Source: Chryseobacterium sp. JM1 (GTDB lineage: Bacteria > Bacteroidota > Bacteroidia > Flavobacteriales > Weeksellaceae). From it: a stretch of DNA of 64,000 nucleotides. The translations under genes were made by a program, and so were the position numbers. The stretch is taken from contig NZ_JPRN01000002.1 in NCBI RefSeq assembly GCF_000737715.1, positions 310,001 to 374,000 of the forward strand. Reading direction: 5' to 3'. Of this stretch, positions 45,699 to 54,672 are shown piece after piece (the first letter of the stretch is position 1; each line of letters opens with the position of its first letter). The notes beneath the pieces are model-generated. The model saw only the letters and a program-made list of their open reading frames with translations. It ran no database searches and was not told where the DNA came from.

Positions 45699-46330
45699 TA
45701 AGTTCAAAAAAGACTTATGAGATTGATTTAACAAGATATCTCATAAATACAGATTCGATCATTATTCAGAAAAACTCTGAAAAGAAAATAGCTCAACAGC
45801 TAGCAAAAGATTACATGCACGTTTTAGAAAAAGATGATGATGTAGTAAAATATTGTGAACAGCCTTTCAAGATTAACTATTTTTTTAAGGATTTGATTAA
45901 AGAATTCATTCCTGACTTTTATGTAAAATATAAAAATGAAGAAGAAGAATTAATCATATTAAATATTGGAAATAAAGATGCTTCAGAACTATCAGAAATT
46001 AAAAAAGTACTTAAAGAAAACAGCGTCAATTTTTCAATCCTACAGCATCAAGACATAGATTCTAATCTTCTTTTTAATTATAAATTTTTAAGTAATTACT
46101 ATAACAAAGGTAGGTTTATTAATGATATGGATATTCACACTGTATTTACAATAGTTGACAAATTTAAAAAGCTGACTATTAATCAATTATTAGAAGAGGT
46201 AGGAAAAACTTTTGAAAGAAAAGCAGAAATTCTTTACGTTACATGGTACCTAATTAATAGTAATTTACTTAATTTTAATAAAGAGGAAAAACTATCGCTT
46301 AATACTATAATTTGGGATAAACATGAATAG
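45689..46330 (+). CDS. tnsA: TnsA-like protein, catalytic residues degenerate
   Basis: 213 residues from ATG 45689; an in-frame TTG-type extension to 45605 runs into the transposon end and is not needed. The TnsA hallmark 'YCEQPFKINYFF...IPDFYV' (residues 55-79) is present, with D76 at the Tn7 D114 position. The Glu corresponding to E63 aligns with A39, and the 'Q-V-K' triad (Q130, K132) aligns with N92-I93-G94. By hand alignment three of four catalytic residues are therefore missing; E31 and K96 lie nearby and could alter the reading. TnsA normally cuts the 5' ends, so a dead TnsA would give replicative products. Its stop overlaps tnsB by 8 bp. Confidence 0.85.
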   Translation: MVIISSKKTYEIDLTRYLINTDSIIIQKNSEKKIAQQLAKDYMHVLEKDDDVVKYCEQPFKINYFFKDLIKEFIPDFYVKYKNEEEELIILNIGNKDASELSEIKKVLKENSVNFSILQHQDIDSNLLFNYKFLSNYYNKGRFINDMDIHTVFTIVDKFKKLTINQLLEEVGKTFERKAEILYVTWYLINSNLLNFNKEEKLSLNTIIWDKHE

Positions 46331-48152
46331 AACATATATTTCTAAAGGGGAAAAGGTCATTTATGATAACAAAGAATGTATTATTGTTAAGATAATAAGT
46401 ACATCTAAAGTATCCGTTACTGAGGTTAATTCTAATATAATTCATACCGTATCCATAAAAGACATAACCCCATTCACAGATTTAAGTAGTACTCCAATGG
46501 AGGTACTAACTGATAAAGATTGGGAAAAAGCTAAAACTAGGTTTAATATTATAAAGCCAATCCTTTCAAATCGAGGAGATCTTTCCTTGATAAATCGCAT
46601 TTCTTTTGAAAATAATGTTAGTATACCTACAATATATAGATGGTTGAAGTTTTATGATAATGGCCAAACCGTTTCATCTTTGGCCGGAAAGAGAAAAACT
46701 GGAGGCAGAGGTAAAAGTAGACTTACAAATAAACAAGAGGAAATTATTTCTGACAAAATAAATTCAGTTTATTTGAATCAAAATAGGAAATCAATAACAA
46801 GAGTTATTACGGAAGTTAAAATAGCATGCTATGATTTAGACATTCCCTCTCCTCACGACAATACTATTAGAAGTAGGATTAAAGGGATATCTGATGAAGA
46901 AAAAATAAAAAAAAGATTAGGAATAAAAGAAGCTCGTTATAAATATGAACCTATAAAATCAAACTATAATGAAGCAAGCTTTCCCTTATCAATAGTACAA
47001 ATAGACCATACTTTACTAGATATAATATTGGTTGATGAATTAGAGAGGAAAGCCTATAAGAGACCTTGGATTACTGTTGCTATAGATATATATAGCAGAA
47101 TGGTTATTGGGCTTTATTTATCTTACGATCCACCAGGAGCAATAGGAACTGGAATGTGTATTTCAAATTCAATTCTCCCTAAAGAACTTTGGCTAGAAAG
47201 AATCGGAGTTTCAGCGCATTGGCCGTGTTGGGGTATTATGGATTGTTTACACTTAGATAATGCTAAAGAGTTTCATGGCAAAATGTTAAGAGATGCATGT
47301 GATAATTATGGAATATCTTTAAAATACAGACCAGTAGCAACACCACATTATGGAGGACACATAGAACGATTGCTCGGCACATTTGCGGCAGAAATACATA
47401 ACCTTCCAGGAACTACTTTTTCAAATGAACAAGAGAGAAAAAACTATAAAAGTGAAGAGAATTCATCATTAACCTTAACAGAGCTTGAACGCTGGTTAAT
47501 AACTTATATTACTAAGATCTATCACACAAGAACTCATTCCTCACTTGGGGTATCACCACTAAAAAAATATGAGGATGGAATAATGGGGAATGAAAACATC
47601 CCAGGTCGAGGTATACTTCCCAGAATAAATGATATCCGAAGAACGAGATTAGACTTTATGCCTTATGTTGTACGCTCTATTCAAGAATATGGGGTGGTTA
47701 TCGATCATTTATATTATTACGCAGATATTTTGAGACCTTATATTCATAAAAAAGATAACAATAAAGGCTATATTTTTAAGAGAGATCCAAGAGATATCAG
47801 CTTAATTTATTTTCTCGATCCGGCAACAGAAGAATACTATGACATACCATTCAGAAATGCCACCTATCCTCCAATTTCTTTATGGGAGTATAGAGATTCT
47901 CTTAAGAGAGTTAAGGAAAGGAATAAAGAAATCAATGAAGAAAATATTTTTGAAGCATTCAAAGAGTTAACAACTATTGAAAAGAAGTCTATTTTGACGA
48001 CAAAAAGACAAAGAAGAGAGTCTCAACCCCTTGACTATAGAAAGGAAATGAATACTTCAAATATAGACGAGAATGACTTTATACCTAAAAACAATGAGAT
48101 AATTAAACCTTTTGAAGATTTAGACGATGAAGCATTTAACAAAAAATACTAG
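46323..48152 (+). CDS. tnsB: TnsB-like DDE transposase
   Basis: 609 residues. The N-terminal helix-turn-helix region contains 'IYRWLKFYDNGQTVSSLAGKR'. The rve/DDE core has D228 ('VQIDHT'), D312 ('LHLDNAKEFHG') and E348 ('HYGGHIERLLGTF'), 35 residues between the last two, as in DDE transposases. A C-terminal Mu-like beta domain and an acidic tail (last ~30 residues) for TnsC contact follow. It joins the 3' ends to the target. It overlaps tnsA by 8 bp and tnsC by 26 bp, indicating tight coupling. Confidence 0.95.
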   Translation: MNRTYISKGEKVIYDNKECIIVKIISTSKVSVTEVNSNIIHTVSIKDITPFTDLSSTPMEVLTDKDWEKAKTRFNIIKPILSNRGDLSLINRISFENNVSIPTIYRWLKFYDNGQTVSSLAGKRKTGGRGKSRLTNKQEEIISDKINSVYLNQNRKSITRVITEVKIACYDLDIPSPHDNTIRSRIKGISDEEKIKKRLGIKEARYKYEPIKSNYNEASFPLSIVQIDHTLLDIILVDELERKAYKRPWITVAIDIYSRMVIGLYLSYDPPGAIGTGMCISNSILPKELWLERIGVSAHWPCWGIMDCLHLDNAKEFHGKMLRDACDNYGISLKYRPVATPHYGGHIERLLGTFAAEIHNLPGTTFSNEQERKNYKSEENSSLTLTELERWLITYITKIYHTRTHSSLGVSPLKKYEDGIMGNENIPGRGILPRINDIRRTRLDFMPYVVRSIQEYGVVIDHLYYYADILRPYIHKKDNNKGYIFKRDPRDISLIYFLDPATEEYYDIPFRNATYPPISLWEYRDSLKRVKERNKEINEENIFEAFKELTTIEKKSILTTKRQRRESQPLDYRKEMNTSNIDENDFIPKNNEIIKPFEDLDDEAFNKKY

Positions 48153-49011
48153 AGATTTTGTTGAGAGATCAACTGAACATGAAAGAATTACATCTTGTAG
48201 ATTTCCAAAATGGATTGGATATAGCCAAGCAACTAAAATTATTAATAGAATGGATGAGTTATTGATCTATCCTAAAAGTACTAGAATGACCAATATTTTA
48301 CTTGTAGGAGAATCTAATAATGGAAAAACAGCTATTCTTAATAAATTCAATCAAAAATATGAAGCATCTTATGACGAAAAGACAGGAAATGTAATAAACC
48401 CAGTAATTATGGTACAAGCCCCACCTGAACCTGACGAAAGGAGGTTCTATAATGCTATTTTAGAAAATATATTTGCTCCATATAAAACCTCTGAAAAACT
48501 GGATTTAAGATACTTACGCGTCAAAAAGATGCTAACAGAATTACAAACTAAGGCATTAATAATAGATGAAATTCATCACGTATTGGCTGGTACTCCAACA
48601 AAGCAAAGAAAGTTCTTAAATGTTATCAAGCATTTGTCAAATGACTTACAGATACCTATCATATGTGCAGGAACAATGCTTGCTTTCAATGTTATACAAA
48701 GTGATCATCAGTTAGCAAATCGCTTTGAGCCAAGGGTTGTCCCTAAATGGTCAAATGATATGGAATTTAAACGCCTTTTAGCAAGCTTTGAGGCCCTAAT
48801 CCCTCTAAAAAAAGAATCTATGCTCACAGAAAATTCCATAACAATGAAACTTTTGGTAATGAGTGATGGTCTTATTGGCGAAGTGGCTAGAATACTTGAG
48901 CTATGCAGTATTGAAGCAATCAAAAGCGGAGAAGAAAAAATAACCAAAGAGATTATATTGAATATTGACTATATTTCACCTCAAGACAGAAAAAAAAGAT
49001 ATTTTGCTTGA
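48127..49011 (+). CDS. tnsC: TnsC-like AAA+ regulator
   Basis: 294 residues. Walker A is at 60-68 (VGESNNGKT), Walker B at 144-148 (LIIDE) followed by HH. Sensor-type residues lie in 'CAGTMLAFNVI' and an Arg finger is likely near 'NRFEPRVVPKW'. It is shorter than Tn7 TnsC (555 residues) and nearer TniB length. TnsC bridges the target selector and TnsAB and mediates target immunity. Confidence 0.93.
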   Translation: MKHLTKNTRDFVERSTEHERITSCRFPKWIGYSQATKIINRMDELLIYPKSTRMTNILLVGESNNGKTAILNKFNQKYEASYDEKTGNVINPVIMVQAPPEPDERRFYNAILENIFAPYKTSEKLDLRYLRVKKMLTELQTKALIIDEIHHVLAGTPTKQRKFLNVIKHLSNDLQIPIICAGTMLAFNVIQSDHQLANRFEPRVVPKWSNDMEFKRLLASFEALIPLKKESMLTENSITMKLLVMSDGLIGEVARILELCSIEAIKSGEEKITKEIILNIDYISPQDRKKRYFA

Positions 49012-49994
49012 TGGTTTATATTAAAGAATTCAAAAAAAATATATTCCCGGCATATATTAATCCGGAAAGGAATGAACTTTTTAGTTCATGGTATTGTAGA
49101 CTAGCAATTAGTCATTATGTAAAACCACTAACATTTATAAAAAATAATTTTGGACACAATGCGCCAATTTTTGGAAGAGATATTGACTACCTTAAGCCTG
49201 ATTATTTAGTAAAATTCTTATTGAATCACACTCCATTATCTAAAAAAAGAATCGATAAATTATTCCTAACGTCCTATAATGACATTTATTTTAATAATTA
49301 TTCTAATAGAAAAGGACATATCTTAAGTTTAGGACTAAACAATAGGAATAGAAAAAGATTTGGCACTATGTGTTGTCCTAAATGCCTATCATCAAACCCC
49401 TACTATAAAAAAGAATGGAGATTATTTTCTACAATCATATGTATGAAATGTAAATCCTCTTTAATTGACAGATGCCCTAATTGTCAAAAGCCAATTTCGT
49501 ATCATCTTATTTATAATAGCGGTAATCAGTCCATTCCCGATCTTTCTTTTAGATTTTCATTATGCTGGTATTGCAAAATGGATTTGTCTACTTTTGAATT
49601 AACCCAACCTACATCCTTAGAAATTGAATATCAAAATTTTATAAATCGTACTTTAAATAATGGATTTAACCATTATACAAATTATTCATTTTCTTTTATC
49701 AATGGACTTATTCTATTATGTAGAACCGCTAGGGGAACTAGAAAAAATAAGTTTAATAAGAACTTTACTACTATTTTAGCGAATGAATACAATCTACATC
49801 TTTCGCCCATAAAAGAGGAAACTGGCTTCTGGTCTTTACAAGAAAGAAAAGAAACCCTACCCTTCATTTATAAATTTATTAAAGACTTTGCTGTAGATAA
49901 AGGTATACCCCAGCACCTTAACTTGACAAGATCATATCTTACTATCTACAAACAGGATCTAGATTACTGGCTTATTTCCCTGTTAGATCTTTGA
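49008..49994 (+). CDS. tniQ: TniQ/TnsD-family target selector
   Basis: 328 residues. The N-terminal TniQ domain starts 'ERNELFSSWYCRLAISH'. Zinc ligands come as CC-x2-C (C122, C123, C126), C-x2-C (C145, C148; C156, C159) and C-x2-C (C186, C189). The rest is a helical DNA-binding region of modest length. Tn7 TnsD is 508 residues; this size is near plain TniQ. Because it is the only TniQ-type protein in the element, it is the likely recogniser of the comM site. It overlaps tnsC by 4 bp and the convergent TnsE-like gene by 23 bp. Confidence 0.92.
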   Translation: MMVYIKEFKKNIFPAYINPERNELFSSWYCRLAISHYVKPLTFIKNNFGHNAPIFGRDIDYLKPDYLVKFLLNHTPLSKKRIDKLFLTSYNDIYFNNYSNRKGHILSLGLNNRNRKRFGTMCCPKCLSSNPYYKKEWRLFSTIICMKCKSSLIDRCPNCQKPISYHLIYNSGNQSIPDLSFRFSLCWYCKMDLSTFELTQPTSLEIEYQNFINRTLNNGFNHYTNYSFSFINGLILLCRTARGTRKNKFNKNFTTILANEYNLHLSPIKEETGFWSLQERKETLPFIYKFIKDFAVDKGIPQHLNLTRSYLTIYKQDLDYWLISLLDL

Positions 49995-51765
49995 TTCCTC
50001 TAGCTATTCGATTATAAAGACTTTCCACACTATCTTCGAAAGTATCTCTTTTAATTTTATTAAGTGCATCTACAACTACAAAATTATAAATCTTTAATTT
50101 TGATATCTTTAATAATGACCAATTAGATTTATAATCTCTTCTTACTTTTATTATACCATTTTTTAAACCCTCGTCATGTTCTGAATCAAAACCTCCCTCT
50201 CCGATGTGCTTTATAATTCCTATTCTCTTTGATTCATTATTACTCGCAATAATACAATATTCTTGATCTTTGTATTCAATTCTTAATAATACAATAGATC
50301 CATTCTCTGTAAAATTTAGAGGATCATAAGAAAAGACGCTTGTACCTTGTCTTTTTAAATAAATATAATCACAAGCAAACTCATTATCTTCTTTTAAAAG
50401 GTCAAAGGCAGATAAGATTATACGCATATAGTCAGTATTCTTAGAAATACCAGAGATAAAATTTACGAGACCTGTTTCACTATCATTACTATGATTTGAG
50501 ATTGATTCATCGTAATCTTTAATATGTCTAACAAAATTATTTTCAAAATTTATATTATTTTTAATAACTGTTGGTACAGCATCTGCAACGTTTGGGGATT
50601 CCAAAAACTTAGGTCCTTCATCACTAATAATAACATCCAGAATAGCTTCATTATTAGTGTAAAGTGTATCTGCTACAATATCTCCATCATTATTATGGTT
50701 ATATCCCACACTTGTTCCCTGAACTATTTCATTGGTATTTTCATCTTCAACAATCAACGCAGCATCTTGATCATCCAAAATAAAATTCTCAAGTTCAAAC
50801 AATGCTTTATCCGAGGGTAATGATATATTATCAATAGCATAAACCATATTAATTACCCCATCTTTATCAATAGGATGATAATGAAGATCCATTTTTATTA
50901 TTGCTTCTTTTTGAAAGGGCAATGAATAAAGTATATAAGACTTTAAATCTTCATTATTCTTTTGTTTATCAAATAATTCCTTTAGGAAACTTCGTCTTAT
51001 ATTATACAATCTTTTAATATCTCCTTTCTTCAAGAAATGAAATTTACTTAATATTCTTGCCTCCTCTTTATTTATAAGAGAAGACCGATAAGCAACAACT
51101 GCATAATCATCAAATTTATATGGTTTTACTATACCTGGAATAAAAACTCCATATATTAAGTAATAAAGTGTTAGAGATGATAATGAATAGAAATAAGACT
51201 GTATTACATTAAAGGGTATTATAAATTTTGCATTATCAATATCAACATGATAACATGGTACATCTCCATAGATACCGGATTCAAGTAACGGATAAAATGT
51301 TTTCCCATTTCCTAAGTTATTTTCAATATTTAGAATGGTTCCATTATTTATTCTACTAATAAGGACATCATGCAAAATATTAATTTTTTCATGATTATGA
51401 GCAGATTGTAGAAAGTTCCCTAAATAGTCATAGTAATTACCCTGTCTATATCTAATTGTATATTCTTCTCGAAATGGAATACAGAATGTTTTTAAATTTC
51501 TTTGGAACTTAAAAAAAGTATTATTACAAAGAGTAATATAAACCTCTCTATAAATTACATCATTGATATAATAGCTTCTACCAAGCCATGAAATAAACCA
51601 AAACTTATTTTTGAAATCTATTTTGTCAGCTTCTTCGTAAACCCACGCACGAAGCCGGAGTTTTATGGGTAGATTTTTTGCAACTTTTGGTAACATTTTG
51701 TGATTTTTACAATAGGTGGTGATAAAAATATTAAAAATATTGAGTGCATCTACTTTTTTACCCAT
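49972..51765 (-). CDS. tnsE: TnsE-like alternative target selector
   Basis: 597 residues; Tn7 TnsE has 538. From memory of Tn7 TnsE, four points line up in order: 'CYHVDIDNAKFIIPFNVIQSYF' (171-192) with its 'YHIPQLELARSLFLINSYF'; 'LPFQKEAIIKMDLHYHPIDK' (282-301) with 'SFDPPPMQGWKLHVKG'; an acidic linker (~330-400); and a C-terminal domain (~440-560) with 'LLRIEYKDQEYCIIASNN' and 'GIIKVRRDYKSNW' matching 'LLEVDASDGVKMLST' and 'RRGVVKSSLNW'. TnsE steers Tn7 to replicating DNA by binding DNA ends and the beta clamp. It is convergent with tniQ and divergent from the resolvase. The assignment is a hand alignment and needs a profile search. Confidence 0.75.
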   Translation of the reverse strand: MGKKVDALNIFNIFITTYCKNHKMLPKVAKNLPIKLRLRAWVYEEADKIDFKNKFWFISWLGRSYYINDVIYREVYITLCNNTFFKFQRNLKTFCIPFREEYTIRYRQGNYYDYLGNFLQSAHNHEKINILHDVLISRINNGTILNIENNLGNGKTFYPLLESGIYGDVPCYHVDIDNAKFIIPFNVIQSYFYSLSSLTLYYLIYGVFIPGIVKPYKFDDYAVVAYRSSLINKEEARILSKFHFLKKGDIKRLYNIRRSFLKELFDKQKNNEDLKSYILYSLPFQKEAIIKMDLHYHPIDKDGVINMVYAIDNISLPSDKALFELENFILDDQDAALIVEDENTNEIVQGTSVGYNHNNDGDIVADTLYTNNEAILDVIISDEGPKFLESPNVADAVPTVIKNNINFENNFVRHIKDYDESISNHSNDSETGLVNFISGISKNTDYMRIILSAFDLLKEDNEFACDYIYLKRQGTSVFSYDPLNFTENGSIVLLRIEYKDQEYCIIASNNESKRIGIIKHIGEGGFDSEHDEGLKNGIIKVRRDYKSNWSLLKISKLKIYNFVVVDALNKIKRDTFEDSVESLYNRIARGIKDLTGK

Positions 51766-51780
51766 AAAATGTAGTTTAAA

Positions 51781-51881
51781 AAAACGATCGTTTTATAATA
51801 CTAATCACTTCTTTCTGATTACAGGTTCTAAGTAGTCTCATTTATCGTTTTATTTAGTAGTTTTGTAAATAAACGTTTATT
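51781..51881. promoter_or_regulatory. Putative res site and resolvase promoter
   Basis: The gap between the divergent TnsE-like and resolvase genes has two perfect 14-bp palindromes, AAAACGATCGTTTT (51781-51794) and AATAAACGTTTATT (51868-51881). A direct repeat CGTTTTAT occurs at 51789-51796 and 51846-51853. Spaced palindromes next to a serine resolvase gene are typical of res sites. TAGTTTTG (51858-51865) fits a -7 box, so the second palindrome would sit at the transcription start and allow autoregulation. Confidence 0.6.
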
Positions 51882-51892
51882 GAAACAATATT

Positions 51893-52456
51893 ATGACAGT
51901 AGGATACGCTAGAGTCTCAACTTTGGATCAAAATATTACAACACAAGTCGAATTATTAAAAGATAATGGATGTGAAAAAATTTTCACCGATATTGCTAGT
52001 GGGGTTCGAGAAGACAGAACTGGGTTAAATGAAATGATGTCTTTTTTGCGAAAGGGAGATATAATAATAGCCTACAAAACAGACAGAATTTTCCGATCAC
52101 TTAAAAATATGATTGAGCTTATTGAAAAGTTCAATAAGAAAGGTATTCTGTTTAAAAGTATTACCGAGCCAGTCTTTGATACAACGACAGCAAACGGAAA
52201 ATTTATTATACAGATTTTTGGGGCTGTAGCTGAATTTGAAAGAAACTTAATCAGTGAAAGAACTAAATCAGGATTAGAAGGCGCCAGAAAAAGAAAAAAA
52301 TTATTAGGCAGACCTAAAGGATCTAGCCAGGCGAGTATTGAAAAATATCAATTTGCCAAACATTTATATGATAACAAAAATACTTCCATTGATAAGGCTT
52401 GTAAGCAAGCCGGTATCAGTAAAGCAACTTTTTATAGAATTGATAATAAAAAATAA
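51893..52456 (+). CDS. Serine recombinase (resolvase/invertase type)
   Basis: 187 residues. The catalytic segment 'GYARVSTLDQN' has Arg7 and the nucleophile Ser9. 'KTDRIFRSLKNMIELIE' and 'GAVAEFERNLISERTKSGLEGARKRKKLLGRPKG' are the family's later motifs. A C-terminal HTH ('DKACKQAGISKATFYRI') completes a normal-length small resolvase. With the palindromes upstream it could resolve cointegrates formed by replicative transposition. An invertase role on the inverted sites at 55769 and 56477 is the alternative. Confidence 0.93.
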   Translation: MTVGYARVSTLDQNITTQVELLKDNGCEKIFTDIASGVREDRTGLNEMMSFLRKGDIIIAYKTDRIFRSLKNMIELIEKFNKKGILFKSITEPVFDTTTANGKFIIQIFGAVAEFERNLISERTKSGLEGARKRKKLLGRPKGSSQASIEKYQFAKHLYDNKNTSIDKACKQAGISKATFYRIDNKK

Positions 52457-52592
52457 TTTAACAAACACTGTAGCATTATTTTTTTTAGCATTCTTCACAT
52501 CATAGGATAGTTTTAGAGAAAAAAATTATTGCTCAGATTAATAATATTTTAGATATTTACATATTACTCTCAAATTAAAATCTAATGCTCTA

Positions 52593-54620
52593 ATGGAAGT
52601 TCCTGTAAAAAATCTTGTAGATACGGTCGACTTAACTCGTGATGATATTTTACTTCCTATGCTAGAATGTATCGTGAACTCAATAATAAGTTTACAGAAA
52701 TCAGACATACCAGAAGAAGAAAAAAAAATTCAAATTCAGATTAGTAGAGGAGAATATCCTAGACTTTTAAATATTGAAAATATCCGAACTATACAAGGTT
52801 ACAAAATTATAGATAACGGAGTTGGGTTTAACAAATCTAATTATGAATCATTCAATACTCCTTTTTCACAAATAAATAGTGAATATGGCTGCAAGGGAAT
52901 AGGACGTTTCACTGTCTTAGCTGCCTTTCAAGATTATACTGTTAGTAGTAATTATTTCGAAGATGGAGATTGGTTAAAGAGGATATTTAAATTTTCGGCT
53001 GAAAAAGAGATTGAAATTTTAGAGGAAAGAAACTCTGATGAAACAGTATGGAACACAAATATTTCAATTAGCAATTGTTATAATGAATTTATACTCGAAA
53101 ATTCTGCTCTCAGTATTAGATCTATAGCTGAAAGTATAATGCAACATTGCTTTATATTTTATCTAAATAATGCTCTTCCAAGGATTGAGCTAATTGACTT
53201 TGAAACTGAAGAAATAGAGGTTATAAATGAATTATTCCAAAATGTTTCAAAAGAAAAAGAAAGGGAGTTTGATCTAAAAGGAGAAAAATTTAAATTTTAC
53301 ATTACAAAAACGCCTAAAGAGGGGAACAGGAAAAATAACTATTTATATTATTGTGCTAACAATAGAACTGTAAGCAATGCAAGAAATCTAAAAAATGTAA
53401 ATTCTCTTTTTTCTTACCCAATACTAATTGGAAATTCATATTACTTTTTTGATATTTATATGGTTTCTGAATTCCTAAATAAAAAAGTCTTCAAAACACG
53501 TAATGGTTTTAACATACCAAAAGAAAGAGAAAACCAACTATATAATGATAATGGAATAATATCTTTTCAGGATATAGAAGAAAAACTATCTGGTATAATA
53601 GAAAAAGAATATGAAGATTTTGTTAAGAAGGCAAAACAAAAAAGCATTGAAAATACTCAAAAATATATAAGAGAAAAGGCTCCAAGATTTAATAGTTTTC
53701 TAAAGAACGAAAGCATTTTAAACGCAGTTCCTCCTCATCTTTCAGAAGACAAACTCGAAGAATATCTTTACAAAGTATCTTTTAATGCACGAAAAAATGT
53801 TGAAAATAACATTGATAAATTTATAAAATCAAAAGAAGTTAGCGAAGATGCTATTAATCAAATTATAGATGACATTAAAGCTAAAACAGCTTATGATATA
53901 GATAATCTTGCTGATTATATGATGAGGAGAAAGGCAATAATTAAGTTGTTTGATAAATTTTTAGATGCAGATGAAAAAGGTAAATATAAACTAGAAGAAG
54001 ACGTACACAATTTGATTTTCCCATTAGGTTTTACAAATAATGATTTATCATATGAAAACCATAATTTATGGTTATTGGACGAAAGATTTGTATCTTATAG
54101 ATTTATTGCCTCCGATAAATCCATAACCTCATTTTCACAAATAAAAAGTAGAAAGGAAACTGATTTAATTTTGGTAGATAATCCTCCGATGTTTGACAAT
54201 CCTATAAGCTTCGGTGATAGAAATAGTGGCGAAGTTAACTCTATGGTTATTTTCGAATTCAAAAGACCTGGTGATGTGGCTCACCAAAAAAATAAAAATG
54301 ATTATAGATGGGAATTTTCAGAACTTGTAGAACCTTATTTTGACGAATTTTTATATAATCCTATTAAAAAAAACTATAAAGGGAACCAAGTCGTACTTAG
54401 AGAAACAACACCCAAGTTTGGATACATAATCTTAGATATGATTCCTGACATGTTAGCAAGATACAACAAGAATAAAGGATGGAGCCTAACTCCCTTTGGA
54501 ACATATTTCAAAATTATCGCAAATTTAAATCTACATTTAGAAGTTATGACTTTCCGCCAACTTGTTGACTCATCTAAGAATAGACATAACCCATTTTTTG
54601 ATAAGCTTTTTAATAGTTAA
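52593..54620 (+). CDS. GHKL ATPase with C-terminal PD-(D/E)XK-like domain
   Basis: 675 residues. The N-terminal GHKL fold has the Bergerat motifs: E25/N29 in 'LECIVNS', D74-x-G-x-G in 'IIDNGVGF', and 'GCKGIGRF' near residue 100. The C-terminal ~200 residues hold 'TDLILVDNP' (D524) and 'VIFEFKRPG' (E555, K557), the D...ExK of restriction-type nucleases. GHKL-nuclease fusions (prokaryotic MORC-like) occur in defence and restriction contexts. It lies alone among the cargo. A phage or plasmid defence role is inferred; the substrate is unknown. Confidence 0.75.
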   Translation: MEVPVKNLVDTVDLTRDDILLPMLECIVNSIISLQKSDIPEEEKKIQIQISRGEYPRLLNIENIRTIQGYKIIDNGVGFNKSNYESFNTPFSQINSEYGCKGIGRFTVLAAFQDYTVSSNYFEDGDWLKRIFKFSAEKEIEILEERNSDETVWNTNISISNCYNEFILENSALSIRSIAESIMQHCFIFYLNNALPRIELIDFETEEIEVINELFQNVSKEKEREFDLKGEKFKFYITKTPKEGNRKNNYLYYCANNRTVSNARNLKNVNSLFSYPILIGNSYYFFDIYMVSEFLNKKVFKTRNGFNIPKERENQLYNDNGIISFQDIEEKLSGIIEKEYEDFVKKAKQKSIENTQKYIREKAPRFNSFLKNESILNAVPPHLSEDKLEEYLYKVSFNARKNVENNIDKFIKSKEVSEDAINQIIDDIKAKTAYDIDNLADYMMRRKAIIKLFDKFLDADEKGKYKLEEDVHNLIFPLGFTNNDLSYENHNLWLLDERFVSYRFIASDKSITSFSQIKSRKETDLILVDNPPMFDNPISFGDRNSGEVNSMVIFEFKRPGDVAHQKNKNDYRWEFSELVEPYFDEFLYNPIKKNYKGNQVVLRETTPKFGYIILDMIPDMLARYNKNKGWSLTPFGTYFKIIANLNLHLEVMTFRQLVDSSKNRHNPFFDKLFNS

Positions 54621-54634
54621 AATTTATATAAGAA

Positions 54635-54658
54635 TAAACCGCTCTGTTGAGCGGTTTA
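54635..54658. terminator. Bidirectional terminator
   Basis: A 10-bp perfect stem (taaaccgctc / gagcggttta) with a TGTT loop lies between the convergent GHKL and metallopeptidase genes, with AT-rich tracts on both sides. Confidence 0.75.
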
Positions 54659-54672
54659 TATTTTTATTCATG

